A stretch of 64,000 nt of DNA, from positions 59,563 to 123,562 of the forward strand of contig JAMXBD010003377.1 in assembly GCA_024138025.1 (NCBI GenBank), read 5' to 3'. Shown in pieces: positions 1 through 12,600 of the stretch. The notes beneath the pieces were generated by a model that worked only from the letters and a program-made list of their open reading frames with translations, did no database searches and was not told the DNA's origin. Made by a program: the position numbers and the translations under genes. The stretch comes from Combretum micranthum. Lineage: Eukaryota > Streptophyta > Magnoliopsida > Myrtales > Combretaceae. The number at the start of each line of letters is the position of its first letter. Position 1 is the stretch's first letter.

Positions 1-355
1 TTGCTTGTGGTGCCTATTGATTTGTGAAGTAGTGAAGTTCAAAAGGTTTCACAAAATAGTACCTACAAAAACAAAAAGAAAACAAAAGTAGAATCCTATA
101 CTAAACAAGAAATTGAACAAGAATAAACAAACAAGGAAGAAACTTAACAACTCAAAAGGGCAAAATCATTAATAACAACAAACTAGAGAATTTTAGGAAT
201 TTGAAATTTTGCAATTTTTTGGTCATTTTGAAGAATATCTGGTATATAAATAGTCTTAAAAAATTAAATAGCACCTACTCGCCAACAACAATACCACAAA
301 CTAATCTACCATTTCTTACTTTGTTGATTTGAAAGTGTGATTAATTACTGCAAAG
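1..355. other. AT-rich intergenic sequence, nothing recognised
   Basis: No open frame, RNA gene or clear repeat edge is visible here. The left window edge may cut a larger repeat. The last eight bases (348-355) are the left copy of a possible target duplication of the MITE that follows. Confidence 0.5.
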
Positions 356-954
356 TAGATCTGGGCATATGGGCTATGGCCCATGGGGTGGCTCGTTTAC
401 CCACTTCAAAAAACAAGTTGCGACTAAGTTTTTTCAGCCGTTTAAAAGAGAGTCACATTAACTAAACAATTTAACCTAAGCACGTAACAGTCAAGCCATC
501 TATGGGCCGAATCTTTAAAAAAAGAAAAGAAGGAAAAGTTTAAGAAGAAAAATATTGTAATAACATATTAGTAATTATTTATGATATTTATAGAGGATGA
601 TGGATTGATACACACACCACATGCATTATAAAATTTTTTTAAGTATATATTTATTAATTTAAATATATATGATATCCAATAAATTATTTAAAAAACTTGT
701 TTTTATATATAAGTATTTGAGATAATAATAAAGTTAATATTGATATATATGAAATCATAAAATACATAAATATTCCAATTCTAATAAAAAAAAAATCTTC
801 ATTTTGGCTAGTGAGCTGACCCATTTAGCTTGCAGGCCAAAAGGGTTGAGCCCAAGCAAAGAAATTCTAGCCTATTTAAAAGCAAGTCAAATTATCTGAC
901 CTGTTTAACTCAAAGTCACCTCAGCCCAGGTCGCTAGGTCTATGCCCACCTTTA
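356..954. mobile_element. Degenerate hAT-like MITE
   Basis: The ends form a short inverted repeat: TAGATCTGGGCATA at 356 against TAAAGGTGGGCATA read inward from 954, 11 of 14 bases matching. Flanking octamers CTGCAAAG (348-355) and CTATCAAG (955-962) match at 5 of 8 positions, consistent with an aged 8-bp hAT target duplication. The interior is AT-rich and non-coding, with GC-rich segments near both ends. No transposase is present, so it would have moved in trans. The class is inferred from the ends and duplication length only. Confidence 0.5.
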
Positions 955-962
955 CTATCAAG

Positions 963-2470
963 TGTATCGAGCACACTATTTTTATAAAAGTAATTGTTGG
1001 TACTAAGTCATATCCACAATGAATAGTGTGCTAGCTCCCATTGTAATAGGATCGTCTATAACTAGGCGAATCAATGAGAATAATTAATTTTTGACTTTAT
1101 AAATTGTGAAATTTTTTCTAATTCAGTGGGATTTCCAATACCAAAATTGATCTCGGTCATGAATCAATTGGTATATCTATTCTATCAATCAATATTGTGT
1201 TTACATATGTCAAGTCATTAATGGTTCATGATTTCAATCATTGAATCACTAGATTAAAGCTCTTTTTCCAAAGTATGCAATTGCCTAAGATTAATCGATT
1301 AAAAAACTAATTATTTGACTAACCCATATTTAATTCCCCAAACTCTCATCAAGTTAAAGCTAATATGTCTATGCTATTCTTAATCCAAATTAACTTTCAT
1401 GAACATGGCTAGAAAAAGGTTTTCCCAAATACAAAATTAGTTCTAACATGTCTTCCAAAATATCTAAAACATATGCTCCATAAAATCAAATCTATAAGCA
1501 CATAATTAACTAATAGCTTAAAACACCAACCTCATAAGCCACATTTATTAATTCATGATCCTAACAGACAAGAACAAGTCTTGATCATCATCCTAAACAT
1601 GAAATAAAGAAAAAAATGGAAAAACCTCATCTCGAATATCTCTTAGATTAAATAAGCTTACCCACTTGCTCCCCGCTTAGAATCCACCAGAGAAATTAAA
1701 GAAAACAAAAGTTACTATTCAATACCATCTCCAACTATCTAGTCTCATGTTTGTTTGTGTCAACCGAAAATGGCCTTCGGTCTTCAATGTGAGTCTTTGA
1801 TGAGCTTTGGCCCAATATTCCCTATATACTGCCCGTTCTGTGTTGACCATAAAAAGCTATCAGAATGTTTCTATGCTTAAGCTTTTGCCCACGTATCTCA
1901 ATCGCATGTTGGACTTGGTCTCTCAGTTACATGGCCCAACACAGGAAGAACAAGCCACCGTCCGTTGCAATATATGTCAGGCTTGGCTGCCAAGATTAGT
2001 TTTCACATCACTTGGGTCTGCCATGGTGTGTTCAGCACAAATGGCACGACATGGGCTGTCCTCTGTTAATGCAAAACAGCCCAACAATGTCACTTGTTCG
2101 GAGCCGGTATTTGCTTGGAAGATGCTGGGAACCGATTTGTCTTATAGCTGTGGTTTTTTAACCAAGATGGGCCAGATTTTGAACCTAATTTTCCAAATTT
2201 GTTGCATGTAAAACTTATTATAAAATGTGTTAGTGAAGGCGTAGCCACAAATGACGCCGCATGAATTTTTCTTTGCGTATTCTTTCATATCCAGCCAAAT
2301 CATAGTATGAATTTAGTTTGTGAGATCTCTAGAGGTCCACAGATGCAGAAAAATATAAACTCTTTTCCTCTCTCTACACTAAAGATGAAACCCTCAAACT
2401 TTCCTTTAGGAATAGTTCCATCTTTAGGGAGCATGAGTTTGGTTTATCAAATTGCTGAAGGTCCATACAT
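963..2470. other. Unclassified intergenic sequence, possibly an old LTR-type repeat
   Basis: The sequence is moderately AT-rich with no gene I recognise. An open frame of 134 codons at 1807-2211 has no family signature and no splice or neighbour support. The texture resembles decayed LTR sequence, but I find no terminal TG/CA pair, primer site or polypurine tract to prove it. Confidence 0.35.
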
Positions 2471-2478
2471 GCAAATAT

Positions 2479-2494
2479 GTGTGTGTGTGTGTGT
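2479..2494. repeat. (GT)8 microsatellite
   Basis: Eight uninterrupted GT dinucleotides are read directly from the sequence, in intergenic DNA. Confidence 0.9.
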
Positions 2495-2678
2495 ATAAAG
2501 TTTTGTTTCGGTTATTGAAAAATTAAAAAAATTGAAGACGGAAAAGTGTGGTATGCAGTGAAAGAAGAAGGTCGCAGGTTATGTTTGCGGCTTCAATATT
2601 AGACACAGGCACAGCAGTAAACTATTTCGGGAATTAGTTTTAAAATCTAGCCCCTATTCCCACAAAAACCTTGCAGCT

Positions 2679-2702
2679 GCACCTGCACCTGCACCTGCAC
2701 CT
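2679..2702. repeat. (GCACCT)4 hexanucleotide tandem repeat
   Basis: Four exact copies of GCACCT, preceded by a related GCAGCT. It lies in intergenic DNA with no supported open frame. Confidence 0.9.
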
Positions 2703-4076
2703 CACATGCATGTCTGATCTGCTCTCTTGTGTCATGGCTGCTCTGTTCTGAACATTACTCTTCTTGTCAGGTTCATGTTCTCATCTCGTGTCCTCTTGGC
2801 CCGGTCATGACTTGCTCACGTCTGGCTTACTCAACAGTTAAGCTCTTCTTAATGTGCCGCTTGGGTCTGGTCGCCAGCTTGAGCTTCAGCTTTGGATGTC
2901 AGGTGCAGGTCTGTCGTGGTGCTCAAATGTCTTTCACGAGTGGTTCGTGTAGATGAGCTCTTGAGAGCTGCCCGTCTTCTCCGATCCTCTCCTTAGACAT
3001 ATCTCGTTCATCATCCTTGTGAGCTTGAGTCTTTGAATTTGCAAACCTGGTAACTCTGTACAGTAAACTGCTCTTCCATCACAGGACTGATCTGATATGT
3101 GTTGTTGTTACGAGCCGCTAAGGTCTCGTGTAGCTCCGCATGGACTTGCAAGAGCTGCTAATGCTGCAGTTTTTTTTTTATAGAAAATGGACGCTGATTT
3201 GGATTGGATAGCTACTCTAACAAGAGATAATTTGATTTGTCCTCTCATCTATCACTGCTCGCAGTTTTGTCTCGATCTTAAACTTACCAAAAGGCAATTG
3301 GAGTTAGCAAGGTGAAAACGAGGCACATCTGACCAAATGTAAATGACAAAACATTAAGCATCAGCAAGATAGTATTTACTGTCTTTTTTTCCTATTGTTT
3401 TCATATCGTAGTTACTTTTGTGTATGAGTAAATCCTTTCTTCCGAAGTTTATTCAATCTTTTTGCTAACCATTTTTCATCCAAAATGTTATCAAATTCTA
3501 CATCTTCTCATACGTCAGAAAAGGTAGCAAACCCTTTTACCAAATCTTGTTTCTTCGATGCTTGCTAGCATGTAGTGTTGAGCTTCATTGACTTTCAAAG
3601 AATTAGAGGCATCTTCAATCTTGGTTGAACATCATGAAGCCACTCAATAGATTCTCAACAAAATTCATAAGGAAATTTCCGGGATTTTTCCGAGTTAAGC
3701 CTATTGTTATGTACCATTGATGAATAAAGGTAGAGGTTCAAAAGTGCTTCGAGAAGAACATAAAAATGTCATTTAGTTTTTTATATGTTGTTAGTACTTT
3801 AATCTGTAAGAATAATAACAATATGCAAAAGCCCACGCTGAATTTGCAATTTGATCAAATAACCAACAATAATTTGTCCATCCTTTACAAACCAAAGTGA
3901 TTTGGGGTTGATATACTCCCATGTATAGCTTTTCAACAATAATAAATTAATGGCAAATCAAACAAATTCCATTTTTGTAGCCTAATATGGTCTCTAGCCC
4001 CAAAAGATAAAGACATCCCAATGCGGTGTTTCTGCTGCTATCCTGGGCTGTCACAACGATGCCACAGCCCTTAGTA
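2703..4076. other. Intergenic sequence downstream of the NRG1-like gene
   Basis: No gene recognised. A 75-codon frame at 2729-2956 has no family signature. This stretch lies beyond the probable polyadenylation signal of the minus-strand NLR gene and becomes more AT-rich toward it. Confidence 0.4.
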
Positions 4077-4082
4077 TTTATT
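4077..4082 (-). terminator. Possible poly(A) signal of the NRG1-like gene
   Basis: TTTATT on the plus strand reads AATAAA on the gene strand, 423 bases after the stop codon. It is the best canonical signal I see downstream, but plant polyadenylation signals are loose and other sites between here and 4500 are possible. Confidence 0.3.
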
Positions 4083-4505
4083 TGCATTTTCATAATCTTG
4101 ACTACTCCATTAATAGAAAGAACAAATATCAGAAAGCATCAACAGAAGCTCTAACCAGTAGTTCCATTTGTTAGAGAATAATATTTTTCCTGCATCATTT
4201 TTTACACGCTGAAGTGGAACTAAAAGCAAGCAATTACAGTTTCTCTTGATAGAGACAAGGACAGTACCACTTAAAAACATAATTTAAAATTCAGTTCAAT
4301 TAAACAGCAAATATAACTTCAATAATTAAATGAAAATCCAGGAACTTGCTTTTCCATGAGTAATGTAAAGTTTGCAATTGAAGTTTGGGACTGCATGTCA
4401 GCATTAGTTGGGAAAGATTGAAGCCTGAATGTGTTCTTCATGGTGATTAGCCTTTTGGTGGTGCTTAAGCAATTTCCCCCTATGCTGCATATTTGCATAA
4501 GTTTG

Positions 4506-7500
4506 TCACCTGCTATTTTGCAACCAGTTCAAACTAATTTCTTCTTTGACAACTTCCACCTTCAAATCACTCAGATAAAGCTTAAATGCATTCCACAACG
4601 TAGCTTTTGATTCATGGCAAGTAACCTTCCTTAAACTTTGTAGGTTCTTGATTGATGATGGTAGTTCATACAATTTCAACCGTCCCTTCATGTGAAACTC
4701 GATTAGATTAGACAACCAACCGATCTCATCTGGCAAATCTTCGATCTCAATGCAATCTGATATGTCTAGAGACTTCAAGTTTTGGAGGTTTCCCACAGCA
4801 TCTGGTAACTCCTGTAAACTTGTACAAGTGTTCAGCTTCAATATCTCAAGATTTAATAGGTTACCAATTGTTCGAGGAAGTTCTGAAAGATCAGGACAAT
4901 TGGTGATGCTAATTTTTCTCAAGCTTGTCACATCACAAAGTCGAGCTGGCAATTTCTTCAAGTTCTTGCAATAGGCAACACTGATCTCCAACAAATTTGG
5001 CATTGCATCACAGATCTTCATCTCGGAATCCAGCACCTCCTTGCTGATATCACACATAAAAAGGGAGATTTTCTGCAGATTTTTTAGTTGTACATTTTCC
5101 ATCTGAAGGAAAGGAATTCTAATGCGTTCAAGTCTAACTCTCTTTAAATTGGACAATGAAGCAAGAAGGGCAATGTTAGTCAATACAGCGGGAAGAAAAC
5201 TGTTGTTAGCCACAATCAAAGCCTTAAGCCTAGTCATTCTTTCCATGAACTTAGGTAAAGTGTACTTCTGTGAGCGAAAGTTGAGCAGAACAACCTCAAC
5301 CTCATGGGCTTCCATATCAGGCCATGTTGCTAAAAACAATTCATCTGCAAAGAATTATAAGATAATGTAGCTGGGCAAAGAAGAAAATATGAACTATTTT
5401 ATGCCTAAACTTTTGGTGTTTCTTTTCAAATTTATTTGCTTTTTTGTAAAATATAGAGAAAGCCAAAAAGAGAGTACTTAAGAGGTCAAGTAACCTGTTG
5501 AGATAGATAGCAGATTAGCATTGGCAGGCTGCTCCTTTTGTTCAGTCCACCAATTTGGGAATGAGTTTCCTCGTATGTGCAACATCAATCTTTTCTGCAG
5601 TCCAATTGGCACTTGGCTGCTTTGGTGAATCGCTAGCTGTCTAAGAAGGTCATGCTGCATAACATACTGATCTTCATAGTCTTCACTGTCTCCGTCAGTC
5701 CTGAGAAAAAAGTGGAGAGAATCCAATTCAAAAAATATGTAGGTAATTCAGAGAAACTAGATACCGAGCGCAGTTACCAAAGACATGGCTTACCTAGTCA
5801 CTGCCAGATTAACTAGACTCCTGTTGGACAATTCATGGAGTTTGTGCATGGCATGCACACCATCATCATCCATATTGTGTAACTCTGCCCACATATCAAT
5901 GACGGCACAAGCTGGAATCATGTGATCTTCTGGAAATGAACCCAAATCCATGAAACAATCCTTAGTTGCAGACTTGCTACTCAAATCAAGTAAGCTCTTC
6001 TGAAGACAATGAAGGACCTCACTATCTGAATCCAAAATGGAATCTCCATCATCCCATGTAAGTAGTCTACTTTTCCAAACAAATGGATCACGCCCGCAGA
6101 GTGACTTGCCAACAACCTCGAGTGCCAGAGGCAATCCTTTGCACCGTCTCACTATCTGCATCAATAGTTAAGAGTGATCATTTTTGGGCACCTTGATGAC
6201 CAAGAAAGCAACAAAACTCAAGGCTCACAAGGGTCATGGGAAAGGTGCAAAAACTCTAGATTGATGTGCAAGATCAAATCAGTGTATTTTATCTGTGAAA
6301 GTGGCAAACTCAAAGGCTTAAAATAGATGCTGCATCTAAAATCTACAGTGGAGACTCATCTGCATTGCTACTGTAGTAGAATACAATATGATCACATCAA
6401 ATTTCCTTCAGAATTGATGCATATTCGGCATGTCAATTTAAAACGAGTCAACAATAGCAACGAAATATGTTGAGGAAACAAAAAGTACCTCATCAACAAT
6501 GTGTTCCTCTGGTAAACGAAGGTTCCCACTCAAGGTTGTTGCTGCCTTGCGAAAAATAATATTTGCATGATCATGACTCAATGGTTCTAAACGAATGAGA
6601 GAATCAACACTTGGGAATTCAAATCTTGAAGTCACCAGAATCTTGTAATCTGGAATGTCATGAATGACAAACTTTTGGAGCACGGACTCTGATGTGGATG
6701 GCTCTGCTTTGGATGACTTTGATTCAGACCAAACATCATCCAAGACCAGTAATACGGGCTGTACAATGATTTTGGTCAGCAGTTCTTTCAACGCGCTGAA
6801 TGCATCACCTTCAGTTTGGATGTTCGATGCAGGCAAACCATTACAATAATACATATTCTGTATAGTAGGAACTGCATCAAAGGACTGTGATGCAGTGAAG
6901 AAGTATGCATGTTTCCCGAATTTACCTGTAAAGAGAAATCACATTTCACAATTTATAATATGCATATGTGATGCCTCTCCAACTCAGTGTACTCCACCAA
7001 ACCAGTAAGACAGAAAATAACTGCAGTAGTCTGCACATATCTGCCAGCAAATCTTCACATGAGTGGCTATGATTACAAGCAAGAATCTCAGTGGAAACCT
7101 GGCTACCATCCATGAATGTTAACTAATAGAGATATTATTGTCTTCACTATTTCTACAAGCACTTAGATAAGTTGGCAACCTATAAAAATGACATGAGCTA
7201 TTATATTTATTACTTAACGTTACCATTCACTTATGAGTCGGGACTTTGACTAAGGCCTATAAAACGGATGAATAAATTAATTCAAAGAAATGAGTGTATG
7301 AGGATTCAAACAAAAGATGTCCTTTTATTATACCAAGTTCATTAGTATAAACTTATTTGCGAGTTCTAAACTTTTAGATGAGATGGTTGTGTGCTAATTT
7401 AAATTTCATTGCTCATTGTTTTGATCAAAGTATGCAAAGAAAAAACTTTCTTAAAGTCATAATAAAATTCACATAGTTAAATAGAATTAACCATCTCCAG

Positions 7501-9142
7501 AAACTAATTTGTGTCAAGTTATAAATATAAAAGTTTGCACCAAATCTGTAAATCTAAGCTCTTATATTAGATGGTTGTGGTACTAGCATTGATAGGATGC
7601 TAGAACAAGATGCTCTAATTCAAACAGCTGCTTAGTAATTCGTCCCCTATCTAATTGAAACATTTACTTAATGGACTTTGCACAAAATGCCCAAACTAAG
7701 CATTCAGATTAAATAGCGTGGTACAATCACAACAATCTCCACCAGGATTGAATACGTAGATATATGCCTATCATCAAAACCTTAGCCCCTAGAGTAGACA
7801 ACAAAATAGCAATATATGCCGCAAAATGACTATTTAGCATAGCTTTTCTCTTAGACTCTTGTAGAAGCATTTTATACCGCTCAAAATGTTAATCATAAGC
7901 TCTTAATCAATTTCTTCCTTTGGTATTTCAGGAACTTTTGATATCTTTTCTCCTACATGGAGAAAGGCAGACTACAGACCCTTTAAAAACAACCTGACAA
8001 ACAAAATTTTCAGATATAAGTAATGATTAATGAACCTTAAACACATGAACAATGGAAAAATGACAAAAGCCCCAAACATTTTCACAAGGTATTTGCGCAA
8101 ACGATCTGGCCACAAAAGCAATGCTCCATGTGTCACGTTCTGCTAAGGGATGTCCGAGCACTCGTTGAGCATCGAAATAGAAATCTAGCACATTTTTAGA
8201 AGCATGAAAAACGGAAATGGGTTCTCACCATTTACTTCGTTCTTTTGATTTTCATTTATATATAATTAATAGTCGAAATTATTAGATAGACGTTACAGCG
8301 ATATTATTGGTTTGCAAATGGATGCATATCTAAGAAAAGGAAAATTAAGAGGATAAAATCTAGACGATGGACTCGGAAGATTGTTAAAATTTTCCAATCA
8401 AATAAATTTATTTACACCATCTGCAATTATAGATGCTACCAATCTTAAATAGGAAATAAATACCTTTGATCTCAGGATCATGATATATTTTCTTGATTAA
8501 AGTGGTCTTTCCGCACCCCCCAGGACCAGAAACCACAGTAACAGAAACCCCCTTCTCGAGCAGCTTTGACTTCACCTCCTTAAGCTGTTTATCCACTCCA
8601 ACCACAAAATTAGGTGCTTCAGGCCCAACATTTTTCACATAATAGCTTCCACTAACTACTCCACTGGAAATAGAATCCACAGCTACACCACCAGTAATCT
8701 TCCCTTGACCGGCAGTCAGCATCCGCAGAGCAATTTCTATCTGCTTCACATCCACTGAAAGCTCCTTAACATCCCTCGCGATGCCGGCCACTACGTTGAT
8801 ACGGAAAAACCTCCCGATCTCATCGTCCAGGCTCACCAACTTCTTTGCATACTTGTACTTGTAGTAGAACCCGATCTTTCGCACTTCTGAGCATTTAGTC
8901 ACAAGCTTCTTGCCTTTCTCCATCAGTTCATATATTCGTTTCAGTTCCTTTGGAGGACGATCCAGTATCTTGTTGAACTTATCCATCTCATCAATCAGTG
9001 GCTTTATATCTTCGCATGTAGCTTCGAGTGTTTTAAACAACGCGTGGAACATGGAAGTGGTCTCTACGGCATGCCGAATGGCTGCAAAGAGTTCTCCAAA
9101 TGCGGCGCCAAGAGCAGCTCCTCCTATGAATGCAACCGCCAT
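4506..9142 (-). CDS. NRG1: NRG1-type helper NLR (RPW8-NB-ARC-LRR), five exons
   Basis: Exons on the minus strand are 9142-8464, 6925-6489, 6155-5794, 5700-5495 and 5344-4506. Every intron is GT-AG and phases join without a break to give 840 residues, a usual length for the family. Domains in order: RPW8 (about 1-145); NB-ARC with P-loop GPGGCGKTT at 206-214, kinase-2 LLVLDDVW at 285-292, an RNBS-B run KILVTSR, GLPL at 379-382 and an RNBS-D-like CFMDLGSFPED at 439-449; QHD at 508-510 in place of MHD, as is normal in RPW8-type NLRs; then LRRs from about 560 to the end. Family knowledge: NRG1 acts downstream of TIR-type sensor NLRs with EDS1-SAG101 and forms a plasma-membrane cation channel. The P-loop form and RPW8 sequence fit NRG1 better than ADR1. 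A serine-rich stretch follows kinase-2. The start ATG opens the RPW8 domain with the usual hydrophobic, glycine/alanine-rich segment. Transposons flank the upstream side. Function here is inferred; intactness is seen. Confidence 0.93.
6926..8463 (-). other. Intron 1 of the NRG1-like gene (1538 bp)
   Basis: The donor GTATTT at 8463 and the acceptor TTTACAG ending at 6926 bound this phase-1 intron, which falls shortly after the P-loop. It is AT-rich and holds no second gene or clear transposon edge. The other introns are short: 333, 93 and 150 bp. Confidence 0.85.
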
Positions 9143-9619
9143 TAAAGAGGGTCTTGAGTTGCTCGGAATCTGGTGGTTGATTTTGGAAAGAATAATCTAA
9201 GAGAGTATGTGAAAGAGGTAATATCGAATTACGAAGGAAGAAGATGGTGCTCTACTCTGGTCGTGGTAGTCGGGACAAGGTTGCCCTTGGGAAGAGAGAA
9301 CTGACGAAGAGAAAGCGCCAGGGCCGCGGGGTTGGGGGTGTGTGTTGGGGGGGGGGTGTTGGGGGGTGTTTCGGTGGTCATGTTAGCCATTGACCATTTA
9401 GATTTTCTTCGTGGCTACGCAAACCATATAAAACTTAGATAAATTATTTGTACATACATTGATTTATATTGATAAATTAATTGGAAGTATTATTCTCAAT
9501 AAATACAACATAAAGATATTTACAATTGCCATGTCCATGCCATAGATAATACTACTTAGAAGGAGTATGTTGTACTGGATTCATTGTCATGTTTCAGTTT
9601 CAACAAATAATAATGTCTT
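9143..9619 (-). promoter_or_regulatory. Upstream region of the NRG1-like gene with a G-rich tract
   Basis: This stretch holds the 5' leader and proximal promoter. From 9321 to 9376 the plus strand (the template strand) carries at least four runs of four or more G, including a run of about ten and one of six, separated by short loops. That composition can form a G-quadruplex. The tract lies about 180-235 bases before the start codon. The transcription start is not identifiable by eye, and the LTR at 9620 may limit the native promoter. Confidence 0.5.
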
Positions 9620-12600
9620 AGTCACATTCCGAGAGGTACCTTAAATGTAGCAATCCGTTAAATCTGACACACATAATATTAAAGGTTATGAATGATTATT
9701 TTAGTCATGCAAAAACTTCCATATTATACACAATGTATCCTTCACAGCAAATGAAACACATTGAAATAGCATAATTTATGACGATAGCAATTAAATAACA
9801 AAGCAAGAGAACTATATATTATTAGACTTGAATAAAGTAATTACATATCTTAAGAGCATACCTTAGCTAATGACCACAAATAGTTCAAATGTTACAATTG
9901 ATCATAATAATCTCCAAAGTAAAAATATTCAACATAAAATGTTTCCAAGAGAAACTTTGTCTTAAGCTTCCGGATCTTTCATTAAAGTTTCAAAATCCCC
10001 CAGTCATTCCTTGTCATCTTATTCCTCAAGTAAAGTCTCAAGTACACCTATTTCAAATAAAATCTATAGAGGTGTAAGCTTACAACATATTTAGTGAGAA
10101 CTTTTCCCGTCACTCACATTGCTATAAATAAGTAAATAAGTTTGTTAATTAAAGCATATGCTATACTCATACAATAATCACATGAAAATCACAAAAATGT
10201 AGTTATCCGGAATCTATACATAAAATGGACTTAACGTCGTCCATATCAAGGGTTAGGAAATTTTCTATGAAGGTCTCTATAATCTTCTACTATTAGTCCC
10301 TAGGCACTCACTCACAGCTTTGGATGGCATAGCTCCGAACTTAAAGTCGTATTCCCCAAGCAATGTAGATTCCTTAGGAAAGAGCAAAGCCTGTGTCCCA
10401 CCACGATTAAAACATGTCCACCTCTATGCGTAAGAGTAGCAACCCTCCGAAATGTGACTCGATAGATGTTATACGTGACCGTTTCTTATGTTGACACCAT
10501 CCCATATTAAGATTCATTAAGGGAGATCAATCAATTTGAATACACATAGCAATCAAGCATACAAATGAATACACATAGTTAAATAAAGGTTCTAAGGTTG
10601 CTATATGCTTAGTATTAACTTAATCACACAAACAATGAAACTCATGCTTATCCTTTGATAATCCCTAATACATATCCATTTTTATCTATTCCTAACACAC
10701 TAGTGCAGCTACTTTACAAGTACAAACAAGATAACGAATTTAAGAGGAAAAATTTACTCAGCCATTTCTTGAAATACTTAAATCGAAGTAGTCCTTAAGA
10801 AAAGGTACATCGAACTTGCCAACAACTAAACAAAAGAAATATCATGAATGAGTATTTCATAGAGGTTCTATTTAAATTTGTAGTTCTAGTTCTTTTATTT
10901 GCATCATTCTTCTCAATTGTGGAAGTTCTAATTTAAAATAGTCATAACTTACTTATTTTAACTTGGAATTTTGCAAATTAGTAGTAATTTTCACCTACTT
11001 CGAATGCTCTATCTATTTATAAGGTTATTTTTAATATTTAGGTCATTTAGTTTAGAATAGGGAGGTACAGAGTAGTACCAATATTTCCAGATTCAATTCT
11101 TCCATTTTCTACATTTTTTACCTTACATAGACTTCTTTAATATCAGTATGTTTTATTATTATATTCATTTTTGATAAAAACATAACAATAGTTCATAATA
11201 CATGGATGATCCTAGTGATGTTGTTCAAAATAATGTTTCTATTGAAACGATTGCCATGGAAGGTAGAAAAGTTAAGTTTATGAGGAAATGACTTTTGGAG
11301 TTTTTATAAAATCTCAATTCTTAGATGTTAGTAAGTATGAAACTTAACTAAAAATCATGGTTTTATATTAGTTTAAATCCTTGAATATCTCATACTAAAA
11401 ATAAAATAAAATAAATTTATTCAACCAACTATTTTCAAAATATGAACTTTATGTGTTTGAGAAGAAATATTCTAAGTTTTATTTTCTTGAAATTTCTTAA
11501 ATTTTTGTATTTAAGAAAAATTTAGGTAAATGACTTGTTCTAAATTTTCTTTCTTAATGAAGAGGGTTTTCATGTGTATTTAAGAAAAGATTTACAAGCT
11601 ATAAAATTTTCTTCAAGCATTATATGGGGTCATGGCATTTTTTTAAAAAGTAGAATGTTGATTTTGTTTCAGATTTTCTTTGCTTGAATGAATCTAAGGC
11701 TTGAAAAATAGATTTAAAAATTGATTGCATAACAAAGGATTATCAACATTGAGATTAAAGATTTTATTTTGACAAATGATTTTCCATGTGTGTATGAGAA
11801 AAGAAATTCAAGTTTTCTCAAACATTCTTTAGGGTCTTGGTATTTTCAAAATAAATGGGTGTGGAGTTTGTTTTGTGACATCATCATGTATAGATATTAA
11901 AATCATGTTGAAGTTTCCAACATTCCCTTCTACATGTTGTGTGTTACGATTTTTGATAAGAAATCAAGAGGATGATCTTGTTTTAAAATTTTCCTTTAAT
12001 AAAAGAATTTTTCTCCCTTGTCTCGAAAATGAATTTTAAGTAAATATTTTACATAATAGAGGATTATCAATTTTTAAAGTTCAAATTTTATTTTGCAATA
12101 ACAGCAACACCATGAATGCTCTATGTACATGAACTTAACTACAATTATTTATTTTTTATTTTAGCAAGATCAACTAAAAATAATAAATAAACAAGAACAT
12201 GAATGAAAATATAAGAAAATAAAAATGGAATTATGGAAGTCTTAGATTATAGTTAAGGCTTCCCGAGACTTGAAGTAACCCGGTTACCATACAAAATAAA
12301 TAAAAGAAATAAAATTGGAAGTCTTAGACTCTTATCAAGACTTCTCGAGACATAAATATTTCTAGTCTCTTAAATAGAATCAAATAGATAATGAAAAGCA
12401 TGGGAGTCTTAGATTGTGTCACAACTCCTTAAGACTTGAATTATCTCTTGTCTCTTTGGGACTTTAAAATTAGGCAAGTCCAAGACTAAAAGTTAACTAG
12501 TCTTATAAGCAAATAAATTAATAGAGTGCATAAGTAAATAAAGTTAAATTAGTGAGCAATAGGCCCTACAAATTTTAACTACTACATATATATATTAATA

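Noticed and set aside
1807..2211. 134-codon open frame
   Set aside because: No domain, no splice context, mixed composition; in repeat-like sequence.
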